Assembly: GCF_018687715.1 (NCBI RefSeq)
Contig: NC_056765.1
Coordinates: 25,999,129-26,063,128, forward strand
Origin: Carya illinoinensis
Lineage: Eukaryota > Streptophyta > Magnoliopsida > Fagales > Juglandaceae
Direction: 5' to 3'
DNA length: 64,000 bases
Made by a program: the position numbers and the translations under genes. How positions within the stretch are numbered: position 1 is the first letter of the stretch; every line of letters begins with the position of its first letter. The notes under the pieces are model-generated. The model did no database searches, had not been told where the DNA came from, and saw only the letters and a program-made list of their open reading frames with translations. Shown here one piece after another: positions 46,828 through 57,786 of this stretch.

Positions 46828-47560
46828 TGGCACAATGAATCGCCGAACTGGTTGACAAGTTTCGCTAGAGACGACCACTAGTAGCAGGATGTGGGGAAGT
46901 TGAAGGTAGGGGATTCAGATGCATCTTCGCTTTCAAGAAATTTGGGGCACCGGAACAGAGAGAAGGGGGCAAATCTGGATCATGAAATGCAAAAGAAAAC
47001 GGAATAAGAATGTTGGGTTTTGTAAGGAAGTGGGATTCGAGATTGTTGGAGAGAGAGCTAGAATTCGTAGCGAGGAGTAGCTCAAGTAGCCGCGAGAGTC
47101 TGAAAGCAGTTATCACATGAAAATAAGAATCGAATTTGAATGTGGGATTTGGTTGGGAAATGGGAATTCCATGGTTGTTCTATCACTGATTGAACAGAAA
47201 CAAAGATTAAAGATCAGCTTTCCTTGTGGTGAGAAAGAAAACCATAGAAAATTCGTTAAGTTTCGTTTCTTTTCTTTTGGGAGTGATTGAGCAGAAAAGG
47301 AAGATGTGATTGAGCAGAAAAGGAAGATGTGAGGAGTAGCTCAAAGCTCAAAGGGAGAGTGGTAGCTAGAAGGCCAACTGGGGGGAAGGGGGTTTGGAGA
47401 AAGTTTGGAGAAACAAAAACACAGAAAATATGAAGGACTAAGGGAGAAAGTGGGATTAGGAAGGTAAACTGAGGTCTGTGGATGGATTAAGGAGGACCCA
47501 TCAATATATATATATATATCTAGAGAGAGAGAGAAAGACCCCACACCTTACTGACAACCA
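46828..47560 (-). promoter_or_regulatory. Upstream region of the sialyltransferase-like gene
   Basis: On the minus strand a TATA-rich run (47,504-47,519) lies about 680 bp before the ATG. Purine-rich sequence on the plus strand (so CT-rich on the gene strand) fills 47,340-47,480, as in many plant 5' untranslated regions. A minimal upstream frame (ATG TGA, minus strand at 47,118) is present. Transcription start and any 5' intron are not determined. Confidence 0.35.
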
Positions 47561-48765
47561 GAAGCACACCTTTAAGAAGATAACATCCCCACATCAGAGA
47601 GGAAGGTGAGGTGAGATGTGGTGTGGGGTGGTGTGGTGAGGGTGGGACTTGAGGTTGGGTGTGTTGATTTGAGAGTGGACCCAGATCACATCCCAGCAAG
47701 ATGACTCAAATTTTTAAATGTATTCAAGGTTTTACGAATAGGAATCAAGTCTTTGTATTGGCTTTGGTATTCCCATCATGATTCATGACTCAAAAGCGTG
47801 CTCCAAGATGCATGCTGCATGCATACATGATATGCTCACAAATATTTTGCTACTTGATTTGATTTTAGTCAAGAAATATCAGATTTGCAAGTCCCCGAAA
47901 ATGGTTAGTGCGTCTTTGGGCAATATCAGTGTATAAACTGCTTTAAATTCTTTCATTTTTTTGGCGAAATGATCCAAGAAGTTTCATGGAAGACTTCTTC
48001 TACCAATTTTGGCAGGGACTATAGTCTCCTCCAGTGTGGGGTACTGAAATCAACTAATAAGTGAACATGCATCTCACGTTTATTGATGTGACTCAAACAT
48101 CGCTATCTATATGTATGCTTCTATGGTAAATGGAAAGAGTTATTTGAAGTTGGTGGGTAGAATATACTATTTATATTATTTAAATGATAAAATTTGATTG
48201 GTAAGATTTAAATTTTAAAATTTATCTTTTAAATTAAATTATGTCACATAAATCATGTGTGGTGCAGAGAACTTACAATAGTAATACTAAAAAGATAATT
48301 AGGCTTTCTAAATATATAAAGCATTAAGCACCTCTACTCTTTAGGCTCCTTTTAGAATTTAAATAGAACTGAGATTAACTTAGTTTAGTTTAATTTTAAA
48401 CTAAAACTAACATCTAAATACCTAATTTTTAAATTATTAAATTCAATTCAACTCAAAACATCTTTACAGATATGGGACCCACAACTTTTTTTAACTTAAT
48501 ATATATTTACACACGATCCATAATATTTTTCAACTTTTTATAAATATATCTAAACTCAATTTAAATAAATTTTACAAAATTTACTCTATCATCTCAACTC
48601 ATTATTATTTATAAAAAATTTAAATCAACTCAACGTCTAAACGTTACAATTTACATTATCTCCTTAATTTTAATACAACAAATAATGCCCACAAGGCATC
48701 ATCATTCCTGCCTAAAAAAATGAATCTCTAGTAGACATGAAGCATGCGTGGTCAATGGATCGGTT
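47561..48765. other. Intergenic DNA; possible MITE at 48,335-48,650
   Basis: No gene seen. 48,335-48,650 is AT-rich with ends resembling a degenerate inverted repeat (CTTTTAGAATTTAAATAGAA against the reverse complement of TTTAAATCAACTCAACGTC) and internal ATCTCAACTCATTATTATTT. This style is common in tree MITEs. Boundaries are not proven. Confidence 0.4.
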
Positions 48766-51022
48766 CGAGTACAATGAATGAAGGATTACCACACGTTTAT
48801 TACTTAAAAAGAAAAAAAAAAAATGGTGGAGCATAGGCGACAATATTTGATGTATTACCCAACCAGATTTCAAGTCAACTTTGGAATCTTTTACAGGAAT
48901 ATATTCAGAGAGAATTTACCATAGAAATATTATGTTTTTTAAAATACTTTTTTTCTCGCGTGAAGGATTACCATACAATTTCGAGACTCAAAGAAGGATA
49001 TACTATAAAATAGAAGAAGAAAGATAAGTTAGAAGCGATTAGCAAGTGCCGCCAAATTTTCCTCTTCCTCCACCTCTATTAATTTATTAAATGTGGGCTG
49101 CAAGTTTTTATTATTTATAACAGAGATTGTGAATGAGTTGCATATCAAGTTTACGTTAGATATAAAATGAATTAAAGGAACAGCTCATTGTTAAGAATAA
49201 AAAATAACGATAAGACAGTGAAGAGATTAAGTCAGAAGATGTTGATTCACATACAATAATATTAAAATAACATAAAATAAGTAGAACTTGGCTATTCCAA
49301 ATATGGAAGAATACAGTATAAAATGATCTTCATAAAGTGGAAAGCTTTTCTACAGATTAATTGTCCATAAGTTGTACACTACCTTTAAAAAATATAGGGT
49401 CTATTATTAAAAAATTAATTTTTTTATTTAAATCTTCTATTTATTCTTTTTATTTTTTTAAAATGAATGCATACTCTATAATTATAAATATTATTTCTCT
49501 TTCTGTACACTCACAAGGACATGATATACACTCTATTGGGACACTCTCTCTCTCTCCAAGTCTTTACAAGGATAATTTCGTCTTCAACCTCTTCTCAACC
49601 ATATTCTCTACATTTTATTGAGAGGTACGTCACGTCATAAGAAACTGTATAAGAGTTACATAATGGATTTCACTCTCAAACAATCTATAGACAAAGACTT
49701 TTATACAAATAACATAAATCTTTACATCTCTATCTTAATTGACATTTTAAAAATTTTATTTATTATTTATTTCATGGATAAGTATCCAAGCATCGTATCA
49801 ACGTTAAACAATTATATATCCTTATCGGGCCATATCATTGTTGGGCTCTTGCCATTCCATAATATAAAAATTGTAATTATCTAAAAAAATGTATAACAGA
49901 CAACTTTTTATAATTTTAAGTCCCATGAGCATCAAATTTGGCGCTCGACCATCCGTCTTGCGAAGTTAAATTACAATTTTGTTGGATCAAATATTTGAAG
50001 TCACCCCAATTGCTTGATGGAAACTCTCTAATTTAGATTTTTATATATATACAAGATCGTCCCCTACGTTAAATAAAAATATTAAGGAGTGCGCGTGATC
50101 CTGGTTGAAGAAAAAGCCACATTGTATATATCCACCCTATACTTTATATTTTGTTTATAAAATAAAAATATGTAATACAAAACTAGGATTCTTCTTTCTC
50201 ATCTTGTCTAGCACAACTACTTCATTTTCTTCACTCCTCTTCTTCCTCCTGGTTGTTGGTCTTCTCCTCTTTTTCTTATACTCTTTCTTGGGTTAATACT
50301 ATTGATTCTTTTTGTTGAAATTGTTGCTTAGAGGGTTTTGGTTGGAATATTCATTGTTTTAATTGTTAATTATTTTATCTTAAATTTTTGAAATTATGGG
50401 TGAGAAGTAGGGGTGGGCGGCAGGGGGCCAATTTGGCCTCGGCAGCCAGACAAAGAGCTCAGGGGCTCAAACAGCAAGAAGCATTTTCAAACTACCCACT
50501 TATAGGGGTGAATAGGACTTCTCTTTTCTCTTAAGATTGGAAATGAGTACCAATCCTTCCAATGAGAGTGGAGTGGAGGCAAGAGGTCACCATAAACCCT
50601 GCTTGCAAGGGCTGGTAGCACCCCTAATCTCTCTATTTGATGTCACTTTTGGATGTAACAATCAATGGTATGGTTCTAAAGATGATGAAAAATGGGAATG
50701 ATATAATCATGAAAGAAAATAAATAAAATAGCATAAGGAAGGATTTAAGTGGTTTGGCATTAGAGCCTACATCCACAAGTAGTCTGATAAAATCCATTGT
50801 AGATGCAAGGGGGCTGCCAAAAACACTCAAAACTCTTTAAAATGGAGTTTTCTCTCTTTAAAGTTAATATTATAAAGAACATCTCTCAATCAAGAAAAAA
50901 AAAGAAGGGGAAGAGCCAAGGTTGTCTTCTCTTCCCAAGCATCTTTAGTATAATATCTTAATCAGTCTATATGCAAGAAATCCACACCTTATATTACTTT
51001 CACTGCATTTAGCAAAAAAGAA

Positions 51023-51064
51023 ATGCTTGTCTTCAACCATGTAACTGAGGTTGAAGACAAGCAT
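51023..51064. repeat. Perfect 15 bp-stem hairpin in unit 1
   Basis: ATGCTTGTCTTCAAC pairs with GTTGAAGACAAGCAT around a 12 bp loop. Conserved with small changes at 60,288-60,329 in unit 2. Confidence 0.85.
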
Positions 51065-51108
51065 GTTGACGAGACAAACCTCTCATAACATGCCACGTCA
51101 ATCCTTTT

Positions 51109-51140
<32 letters not shown>

Positions 51141-51189
51141 TAGAACTAGGTTCATAAATTGAAATCGATCTTTTACCCATTTTGCCTTT

Positions 51190-51835
51190 CTCTTTTTTTC
51201 TTTTTTTTCCCTCTTTGTGAATAAGCCCAGGAATATAGGCTCAAACAAGAGGGGCCCAGGCAACCAAGGTAAACTCCAGCCCAAGGGATCCTTCAAGGAC
51301 GGAAAATTAAGAAATAAATGATGTTCGGGTCCCCACCAAGCCGGCCAACCCCAAAGGAAAGATTGGCAAATGGTCCATACAAAACAGAATAACCATAACT
51401 ATCTAACAACAAGCGAAGAGGAAGGGGGCAATCCGATGTATCATGCCCATGACATTTAGACAGGACAAAGGTTGTGCTGCATTAAATGATTCCCTAGAGG
51501 GCCACGACACATTAAATGGGTATGGCTAGAGAAACAACGGAGAACACGCCACCCTCGTTGGTAGGGCATGAGCCTTTGATCCCAAGTGTAGATATAAAAA
51601 CTACTCCCAGACACTAGAATGGGGGTTAGACTTTCTAAAGTCTTCTTACTACTACGGCTCCCCTGCTCCTTCACCCAAAGTATTATTGACTTAGACATCG
51701 AATCCTCCCCCAGCTGCCACCATGGCCGCCAGACTCCAAAGTTTTTCTTTGTATTTTTAGGTCCAAGATCAAAAATCCAAATTGCTGAGAGTCCAATCCA
51801 AAAGCCTTACTAAACACGATGTCAACAGTTCCTCT
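51190..51835 (+). repeat. LTR fragment in unit 1 (Tat/Athila-like end)
   Basis: Contains a TATA-like GATATAAAAACTAC (51,591-51,604), TATTATTGACTTAGACATCG, and an end ACACGATGTCAACA (51,815-51,828). This order is seen near the 3' end of plant Ty3/gypsy Tat-group LTRs. The matching part of unit 2 is 60,500-61,135. No PBS or coding region is attached. Confidence 0.5.
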
Positions 51836-52426
51836 CCCCTTTTGCAAGTGAAAGCGTCCCTTTTTTTTATCAATTTCTACTTTTTAAATTTGGTCATGGT
51901 TTCATATAAACTATAGTTTGCACTTTACAAATCTGTGAGAGACGGAAAAAAACAGAAAAAATATTTGTTCTTTAGAGAGATTTGCCAAAGGTAAGTCTCA
52001 ATCTATTACTTTCCAAATAAATCTATTTGCAAGTATTGTAATTGACGCACTAACTATAAAGTTGACATAGAAACATTCTATTATATCAACTTATAAAAAT
52101 GAGTACAATGAATGAAGGATTACCACACGTTTATTAATTAAAAAGAAAAAAAAAATGGTGGAGCATAGGCAACAATATTTGCTGTACTACCCAACCAGAT
52201 TTCAAGTCAACTTTGGAATCTTTTACAGGAATATATTCAGAGAGAATTTACCATAGAAATATTGTATTTTTTAAATTACTGTTTTCTCGCGTGAAGGATT
52301 ACCACACAATTTCGAGACCCAAAGAAAGATATACTATAAAATATACGAAGAAATATAAGTTATAAGCGATTAGCAAGTGCCGCCAAACTTTCCTCTTCCG
52401 CCGCCTCTATTAATTTCTTAAATGTG

Positions 52427-52431
52427 GATTG
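52427..52431. repeat. 5 bp target site duplication of copia-2, left copy
   Basis: GATTG before the left LTR; repeated at 58,074-58,078. Unit 1 shows the unoccupied equivalent (GGCTGCAAG near 49,108). Confidence 0.92.
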
Positions 52432-52666
52432 TGTTATGAAATTTAATGAAAATGAGAGAATTTCAAGAGATTGAGAGAGAGTGAGAGAGGAGATTTTCTT
52501 ATTGATCTATTATCAAATTTATGAATTTCTTAAAGAATTCAACGATATATATAGGCGTACAAAGGGGACTATGCTAACTCACTATGTTAGTACTATGCTA
52601 GCACTATGCACTATGCATTTGACGACTAGATAAATGTAGTCATACAATTCAAGATAGTTTATAACA
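52432..52666 (-). repeat. 3' LTR of copia-2 (235 bp)
   Basis: TGTTATGAAATTTAATGAAA ... GTTTATAACA on the plus strand. It is next to AAAAGGGAAG (minus strand), a polypurine tract. Contains a TATA-like ATATATATAGG block. Confidence 0.93.
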
Positions 52667-53130
52667 CTTCCCTTTTGGATGACCATATTTAAAGAATATG
52701 CCTCGTTAAAACCTTGTCAAGGAAAAACCCTGTGAGAAAAAAAAACCAATGGCGAAGGAAAAAGAGTACAGTATTCATGTGTATCACCGAGTGCTTTAGG
52801 ATTGCCTCATTAAAACCTTGCAAAGGAAAACCCAGTGGGATAAAACCTTAGCGAAGGAAAAAGAGTACAATCAGCACAAGTCTTCAAAACATTACTTCCC
52901 CTGAAAAGTGTACGATAACAGGTCTTCAAACCTCCGCATTCCAATGTTCTACATAATCTTCTTAAATGTTGCAATTGGTAATGCTTTAGTGAATAAATCT
53001 GCCAAATTTTTACTTGACCGTACCTTCTTGATATCAATTTCAACTTTCTTCTCATGAATTGCAATGATCTTCTTGTGTGTATCTAAACGATAACTCGCAT
53101 TTGTACATCCAACTAACTGTGGACTTGATC
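52667..53130 (-). pseudogene. copia-2 RNase H C-terminus and 3' untranslated region
   Basis: Minus strand, from right to left: VEIDIKKVRSSKNLADLFTK (about 53,050-52,985), then FKK and GMRRFEDL-like blocks, the classic end of a copia RNase H. After that come CTTTTTCCTTCGCTAAGGTTTT-type repeats (two imperfect copies, near 52,860 and 52,760) typical of the 3' untranslated region of these elements. A polypurine tract closes it at 52,667-52,677. Confidence 0.72.
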
Positions 53131-53332
53131 CATATTGATAAAATAATCACAACTGGATCTTTCTGCTCATCACTACTCTTCTGGAGTTGTACTCTTCTGG
53201 AGTTTTTGTAAATAACACAGTTAGTGGAGAATTCATCAACATTAAACAGCTAACCTCCCTTTTTTTAATAAAAACAGTGGCCAACCTTTTAAGATCAGAC
53301 AAGCACCGCGGATTTTCAACTCTTCTGTAGGT

Positions 53333-53377
53333 GTCAGGCGTGCTGTCAGGCACCGCAGCTGTCAGGCGTGCTGTCAG
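53333..53377 (+). repeat. Direct repeat upstream of the plus-strand mini-gene
   Basis: GTCAGGCGTGCTGTCAG occurs at 53,333-53,349 and 53,361-53,377 (28 bp apart), about 75-120 bp before a TATA box. Possible promoter elements. Confidence 0.7.
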
Positions 53378-53452
53378 ACGCCACAGAGTTATGAAGCTAT
53401 ATTCCATCTCTTTTCTCTTGCTTCACGAGAGATGTTGTATCATAATTTTTTC

Positions 53453-53459
53453 TATAAAA
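53453..53459 (+). promoter_or_regulatory. TATA box of the plus-strand mini-gene
   Basis: TATAAAA at 53,453, 121 bp before the ATG at 53,574, downstream of the GTCAGGCGTGCTGTCAG repeats and followed by a CT-rich leader. Confidence 0.5.
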
Positions 53460-53573
53460 GAGATATTCAGCTCATCTTCATTCGCATCTCATTTTCTTCA
53501 CTTTTCTGTAATCATACTGCATTTTTACTCTGCAATCTCTTTCTGCATTCTTATCCTGCAATCTCTCTCTGCA

Positions 53574-53999
53574 ATGGCTCAGCAATCTTCTCAGGGTCAA
53601 TATATGAGGTATTCTGCACCTCGTTCATCAGATGTTCCTGCTTCTACCACAGGTGTTATCATGCAATATAATGATCTGACTTGTAGGTCAAATAATGAAG
53701 CTATCTATGAGCTTGTGAGTCTCGGTACCCAATACTCATCATCCATTGTCGCATTTTCTTAGCGACTGCAATCCAGAACTTGTGGAGTTGACAATCTCCA
53801 TGAGAATATTGCTATACTTCAGCGACTTCTTCTGGAATCCAACATGAAGATAGAATCAATAAAGAAAGAGAATAGGAATTTAAAATCCTTACTTAAATCT
53901 TCTTTTCGATTGCCCACCCCTTTAGATAGGGATGCCATGCAGATTCTTGAAGAACAAGAGCGTTTGAAGAATGAGGCAAAGTGCCTCAAATTTCTGTAA
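53574..53999 (+). pseudogene. Unidentified small coiled-coil protein inside copia-2, one stop
   Basis: Plus-strand frame of 142 codons: ATG 53,574 (MAQQSSQGQYMRYSAPRSSD) to TAA 53,997, interrupted only by TAG at 53,760-53,762 (one change from CAG). The N-terminal third is polar. The middle and C-terminal parts have heptad-like leucines (NLHENIAILQRLLLESNMKI) and a charged tail (LEEQERLKNEAKCLKFL), suggesting a coiled coil. Promoter-like signals precede it and AATAAA lies 16 bp after the stop (54,015), so it looks like a whole transcription unit. It is antisense to copia-2 and sits between RNase H and RT, so it is probably an insertion. I do not recognise the protein; a captured host gene or part of an old pararetrovirus-like element are possibilities. 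Confidence 0.5.
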
Positions 54000-54014
54000 T
54001 TCTTGCTTCAAGAT

Positions 54015-54020
54015 AATAAA
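54015..54020 (+). terminator. Poly(A) signal of the plus-strand mini-gene
   Basis: AATAAA 16 bp after the stop codon, followed by a T/G-rich stretch (ATATTTGTGTTTCTATC). Confidence 0.45.
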
Positions 54021-54289
54021 ATAATATTTCACAAATATATTTGTGTTTCTATCTTTCGGTAGATGTTCTGTGTGCTCCCTTTTATTTCTTCTTTAATAAT
54101 GCACACTTCATATCAAACCCATAATATGAATCTGGAATACTAATTGTATTAAAAGATGGTATTTCATAACTAATAACATCATCCATCTTCCCCTTAAAGC
54201 CGCAAGGGTTTCAGATTTATATATCAAATATGTGCAGTTTCATGAGCTCTTCTGGAACCTCAATCATATATATAAACTGCAATAATAGC

Positions 54290-55350
54290 TTGTTTCCATT
54301 TGCGTTTGGATTGCTTTAGATCATATAAGGATCTTTGAAACTTGATAGAATACATATTTCCAGATGTATTCATATTAGAAGTTTCAGACATTTTCTATCC
54401 TTCAGGGATTTATATATATATCATGATCCAATGATCCATATAAATATGCAGTTAATCATGTATATCCAAACTTTTGGTAACTTTCATGCTAATAAAAATC
54501 TCAATATGATTTCAACCACTTTAAAATCATATCAATATTGTTTCTTCGAGAAACTAATTTGTAATTTCTATATCACATTTTCATATTAAAAGCTTCAGAC
54601 TTTTTATATCATGTATATAAATATCCACTGATATTTAACAAAAATCACTTCTTTAGGTATTTGGACTTCAAGTCCATATTTATCACATTTTACTGAGTGA
54701 TATCAATTCTGCAGGAATTGAGAAACTAACTCGTGATTTATATATCATATTTTTATTTCCTTTCTATAAATATCCACTGATATTCAACAAGCATCACCTC
54801 TTTAGGTGTTTGGACTATAAGTCCCGATGCATCATATTTTACTAGTGGATCAATTCTGTAGGAATTGTTTCTTTCAATTTTGGCCAATATTTTACGTCGT
54901 ATTCTTCGACGGTTCTTGATTCACTTTCATCATTACTTCTGGTAATGTCAATTGCCATCTCATATGGAAATACGTTGTCGACAATGATTTTATTTCTATC
55001 CATAATTTCTCCAATATTCATGAAATGTATCAAGATCTCGTTATTTTCAGGTACCTGTCCCTCTTCAAGGGAAGACATTTTCATGAAAAACCTCTTCAGG
55101 AGGCACTCTTCAAGAGTTTATATAGGAGAATTTTATACAGAGAATTTGGATGGACTTTATTGCTTGTTTTGTGGGTATGGCCTCTTCAGGAGCACCAAAT
55201 TATTTGTGTCTTTCTCTTTTGAGATGTTCTATCTTTTGTATCAATACGTCTCACATGCCTTTAGACATGTCTTTAGACTGCTGATTTTCTTAATTGTCCT
55301 ACAGGGACTTCAATCCCCGTTGGGATTTTAGCAGCTATAATATGAGACAT
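54290..55350 (-). pseudogene. copia-2 reverse transcriptase and preceding linker, degenerate
   Basis: Minus strand. The linker between integrase and RT reads IIAAKIPTGIEVPVGQL (about 55,340-55,290) and SSLEEGQVPENNEILIHFMN. RT begins NKIIVDNVFPYEMAIDITRS and YWPKLKETIPTELIH (54,990-54,842), matching the copia pattern of NxIxVDNxFAYNVAxDI and DWPxWKEAI. AYLYGSLDHDIY (54,465-54,430) and a degraded block with SLYDLKQS (54,330-54,300) follow. A diverged tandem duplication of about 148 bp (54,618-54,765 and 54,766-54,860) repeats the GYKWVF-equivalent part. The catalytic box is not readable. Confidence 0.78.
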
Positions 55351-56700
55351 TTTTATCTTATTGCATCCAAAATTTAATTATCATCTGAACTTCTGGTTCA
55401 CATATGATAATCAAGATAACGTCGAATAATTTCATCTTATTTGCTTCAAGCAAATTTTTCTTTCCATTTCTGGTGGTAAGACTTTATAGTAAAAGAATCT
55501 TCTGGTTCTTTTATGGACGTCCATATGAAAATCATTCGACTTATCGTAATTGATTTTGGATGATCAAGATAACCATGAAAAAATACAAATATTTTGAATC
55601 ATATCACCTTTTGATGCATCATAATATTTGATTCAATAATTGTATAATATCATCTCAAAGAGAAAGCTTATTATTTTGAATCATATCACCTTTTGATGCA
55701 TCATAATATTTGATTCAATAATTGTATAATATCATCTCAAAGAGAAAGCTTATAACTTTTCCAATACGAGCTTCTGGCCTGAAATCATATCACGTCTAAT
55801 CTCTTAGTTTTTTTTTTGAATAAAACGCATCATTCTTTTCACTTCAGGGAATAGAATGATATAAATTTATTATCATTCACTTTAGGGAATGATGTAGATC
55901 TAGTAAGACGTGACTAATAATTCTTATCAAAAGTTCATTATTTTGCTGAGTCACTGAAAGACCAGATATAAATTTAGAATATATTGTGAACGTTTGCATT
56001 TCATATTACTACTTCAAGAGCATACTCGATATTGCTATTTCAGAAGCATATTCGAGACGTTCATTTAAATATATATTCTTTCCACACTTTCAATTATGCA
56101 ACTTCAGGTGCATAAATCATAATGAGCTTTTGGTACAAGTATCAATCATTTAAACTATGAGATACTCAAAAGCTATTATTGATTTAGGACGATCCTTCAG
56201 GGATGCTCCATTTCCATTCTCAGATAAATCATATCATCAATAATTTATAACAAGTATGAATAAATAGATAAAACTTGTATATATACTATGTGTATAAAAT
56301 TAATCACAAATATAATTGATATGTAAATTATGTAAATTTTAATTCACCTTAAATTTAACTTGAGATATAAATTGAAATAGAATATTACTAACTTTAGAAT
56401 TATCATAACCTTCATGCAATAATTATTTAGTGGTTGGTATATCATATTTGACTAATAAATCTGATCACAGCTTTAAAACTTGTGTTTGACTCCTAAGGTG
56501 CATCATTCCTACATGGACAAGCATATTCAGAGGCTAACATAATTGATGGTACTATCTAGTCAATTGTGAAGAAATATGACACCTCGTTAATTAATGTCCA
56601 TGCATGAATAAGGTTAGGTTGCAACGTGCTCCAATAATTTAACAACACGTACAATTATAAAGACAAGAAATTCTATCTTAAAAGTCTAACTAATATTTAA
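55351..56700 (-). pseudogene. Degraded integrase region of copia-2
   Basis: Minus-strand remnants such as FYYKVLPPEMERKICLKQI (about 55,500-55,445) fit the copia integrase C-terminal region. Further right, similarity fades into AT-rich sequence. Assigned mostly from its position between RT and the 5' end of the element. Confidence 0.5.
55590..55753. repeat. Perfect 82 bp tandem duplication
   Basis: Two identical 82 bp copies (start TATTTTGAATCATATCACC, end AGAGAAAGCTTAT) at 55,590-55,671 and 55,672-55,753, inside otherwise decayed copia-2 sequence. Confidence 0.92.
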
Positions 56701-56985
56701 CCGGTAGCTAGATCTTTGTTTGAAAGGTAGGAGGAATGATGGGGAATTTTGCGAGTAATTGCAAACAGAACAGAACAGAGCGGACGATGACTCGTGTTGC
56801 CTTGAACATGTAAATATTACCATTGAATATGAGGCTCTTGTTGGTAGATTCCCATCAGGTCAAATCTACAGTTATTGCACCGCAGATTCCTGTTGTACTC
56901 ACACTGTATCGACGCCTCTCTTGTTGTTCAATCTTATATGATCACTGGACAAGCCCAAGAACCCAGATCATCACCGCTGAATACA

Positions 56986-57051
56986 AAGAGTATTTGCATG
57001 CTGAATATCGGCTTCCAGCGCTTTCAGAGAATCCTTGAACGAAGACTTCCC
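56986..57051 (-). pseudogene. AIRP2-like RING E3 ligase exon fragment captured in copia-2
   Basis: The minus strand reads GKSSFKDSLKALEADIQHAN followed by TL. This is the start of the plant AIRP2-type RING E3 ubiquitin ligase family as I know it (KSSxxDSLKxLEADIQHANTLA). After TL the frame gives CIQR and a stop, consistent with an exon end. The C-terminal RING domain is absent, so no ligase can be made. Confidence 0.6.
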
Positions 57052-57483
57052 ATGGCCGGGTATTTTCCCTAAAAATAAAGCCCATCCAAGAAATAGAAAA
57101 CAAGAGAAGGCAAAAAACAATAAACAAGAAGAAAGAGAGAGAGAGAATTGAATCGTCGTTGTTTTGTTGCCCCTTGTTGAAACCACCACGTAATAAGACA
57201 ATATCCTCCTGGGTGAGATTGAGTAGCAGTTGCCGATATCATCATCTTGCTTGTTTCTTTGGACGTGAGACTCGTACGAGATCGAGATGATGGTCGAGGG
57301 GTTTTGTCTGCAGGAAGAGCTCTAGATCTTTGCCGATGGGAACGAGATCGAAGAAGAGCCATCGAGTGGGAGCTAGTTTGGGAAGGTTTGGAGGCACCGA
57401 CTGTGCTCCCACCAGCTTAGACCCCAAAAACCCAGGTCTAATCCAAGGATGTCGTTGTATGCTTGGACACCATCGGTTTGGAT
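57052..57483 (-). other. Sequence between the two captured gene fragments
   Basis: Higher GC than the rest of copia-2. The minus strand holds a frame of 97 codons (MALLRSRSHRQRSRALPADK) that I do not recognise, ending in a leucine/phenylalanine-rich tail. It may be further captured host sequence (5' untranslated region or exon) or element leader. Confidence 0.35.
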
Positions 57484-57570
57484 CAGCTTGATATCGAGGA
57501 ACCTCTCATAATTTCCAAGATCCAGATCCACCTCACCACCATCGTCTAGCACAACAACTTCCCCATGCTC
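57484..57570 (-). pseudogene. CTP synthase exon fragment captured in copia-2
   Basis: The minus strand reads [20 protein letters not shown] then YERFLDIKL, 29 residues that match the highly conserved N-terminal region of CTP synthase (usual [20 protein letters not shown]). The reading frame is uninterrupted over the fragment. The nucleotide-binding N-terminus, the following residues and the glutaminase domain are absent, so it cannot encode an enzyme. Confidence 0.8.
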
Positions 57571-57770
57571 TTGTTGGTGATTTCATTAATGGAAGTCATG
57601 AGAGAGAGGAGGAGGGCAACTTGGTCAGCTAATTGGATCGGCGTTGCCTTTGTCCTGCGAAAAACTGTCGACGTTGCCTTTCTCCATGGCCTTTTGGTTT
57701 TAATTTTTCTCTGCCACTCTCTTACACGATTGAACAACAGATTGATGGATTTCGACGCAGATCAGAAGCA

Positions 57771-57786
57771 GATCGTGCTGATAACG
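57771..57786 (-). other. Primer binding site of copia-2
   Basis: The minus strand reads CGTTATCAGCACGATC directly inside the right LTR. TTATCAGCACGA is a primer site I have seen in plant copia elements of the Retrofit/Ale type. It fixes the right LTR as the 5' LTR. Confidence 0.7.

Larger units (their letters stand above)
48766..52097. repeat. Tandem duplication, unit 1 (about 3.3 kb)
   Basis: Begins GAGTACAATGAATGAAGGAT, the same sequence with which unit 2 begins at 52,099, and is followed head-to-tail by unit 2. Shared blocks run the whole length: 48,900/52,226, 49,110/58,079, 50,105/59,342, 50,420/59,655, 51,023/60,288 and 51,600/60,910. No intact gene is present. It contains low-complexity A/T runs, a piece of an LTR (51,190-51,835) and a hairpin. 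Short open frames are not conserved between the copies. Confidence 0.9.

Noticed and set aside
46828..46878. N-terminal extension of the GT29 protein by 17 codons
   Set aside because: It would need a GTG start; a stop lies just upstream and the next ATG (46,827) directly precedes the signal anchor.
46865..47116. 83-codon open frame upstream of the sialyltransferase-like gene, as a possible upstream ORF
   Set aside because: It opens with GTG, not ATG, has its first ATG only near its end, and resembles no protein. Only a minimal ATG-TGA lies at its upstream edge.
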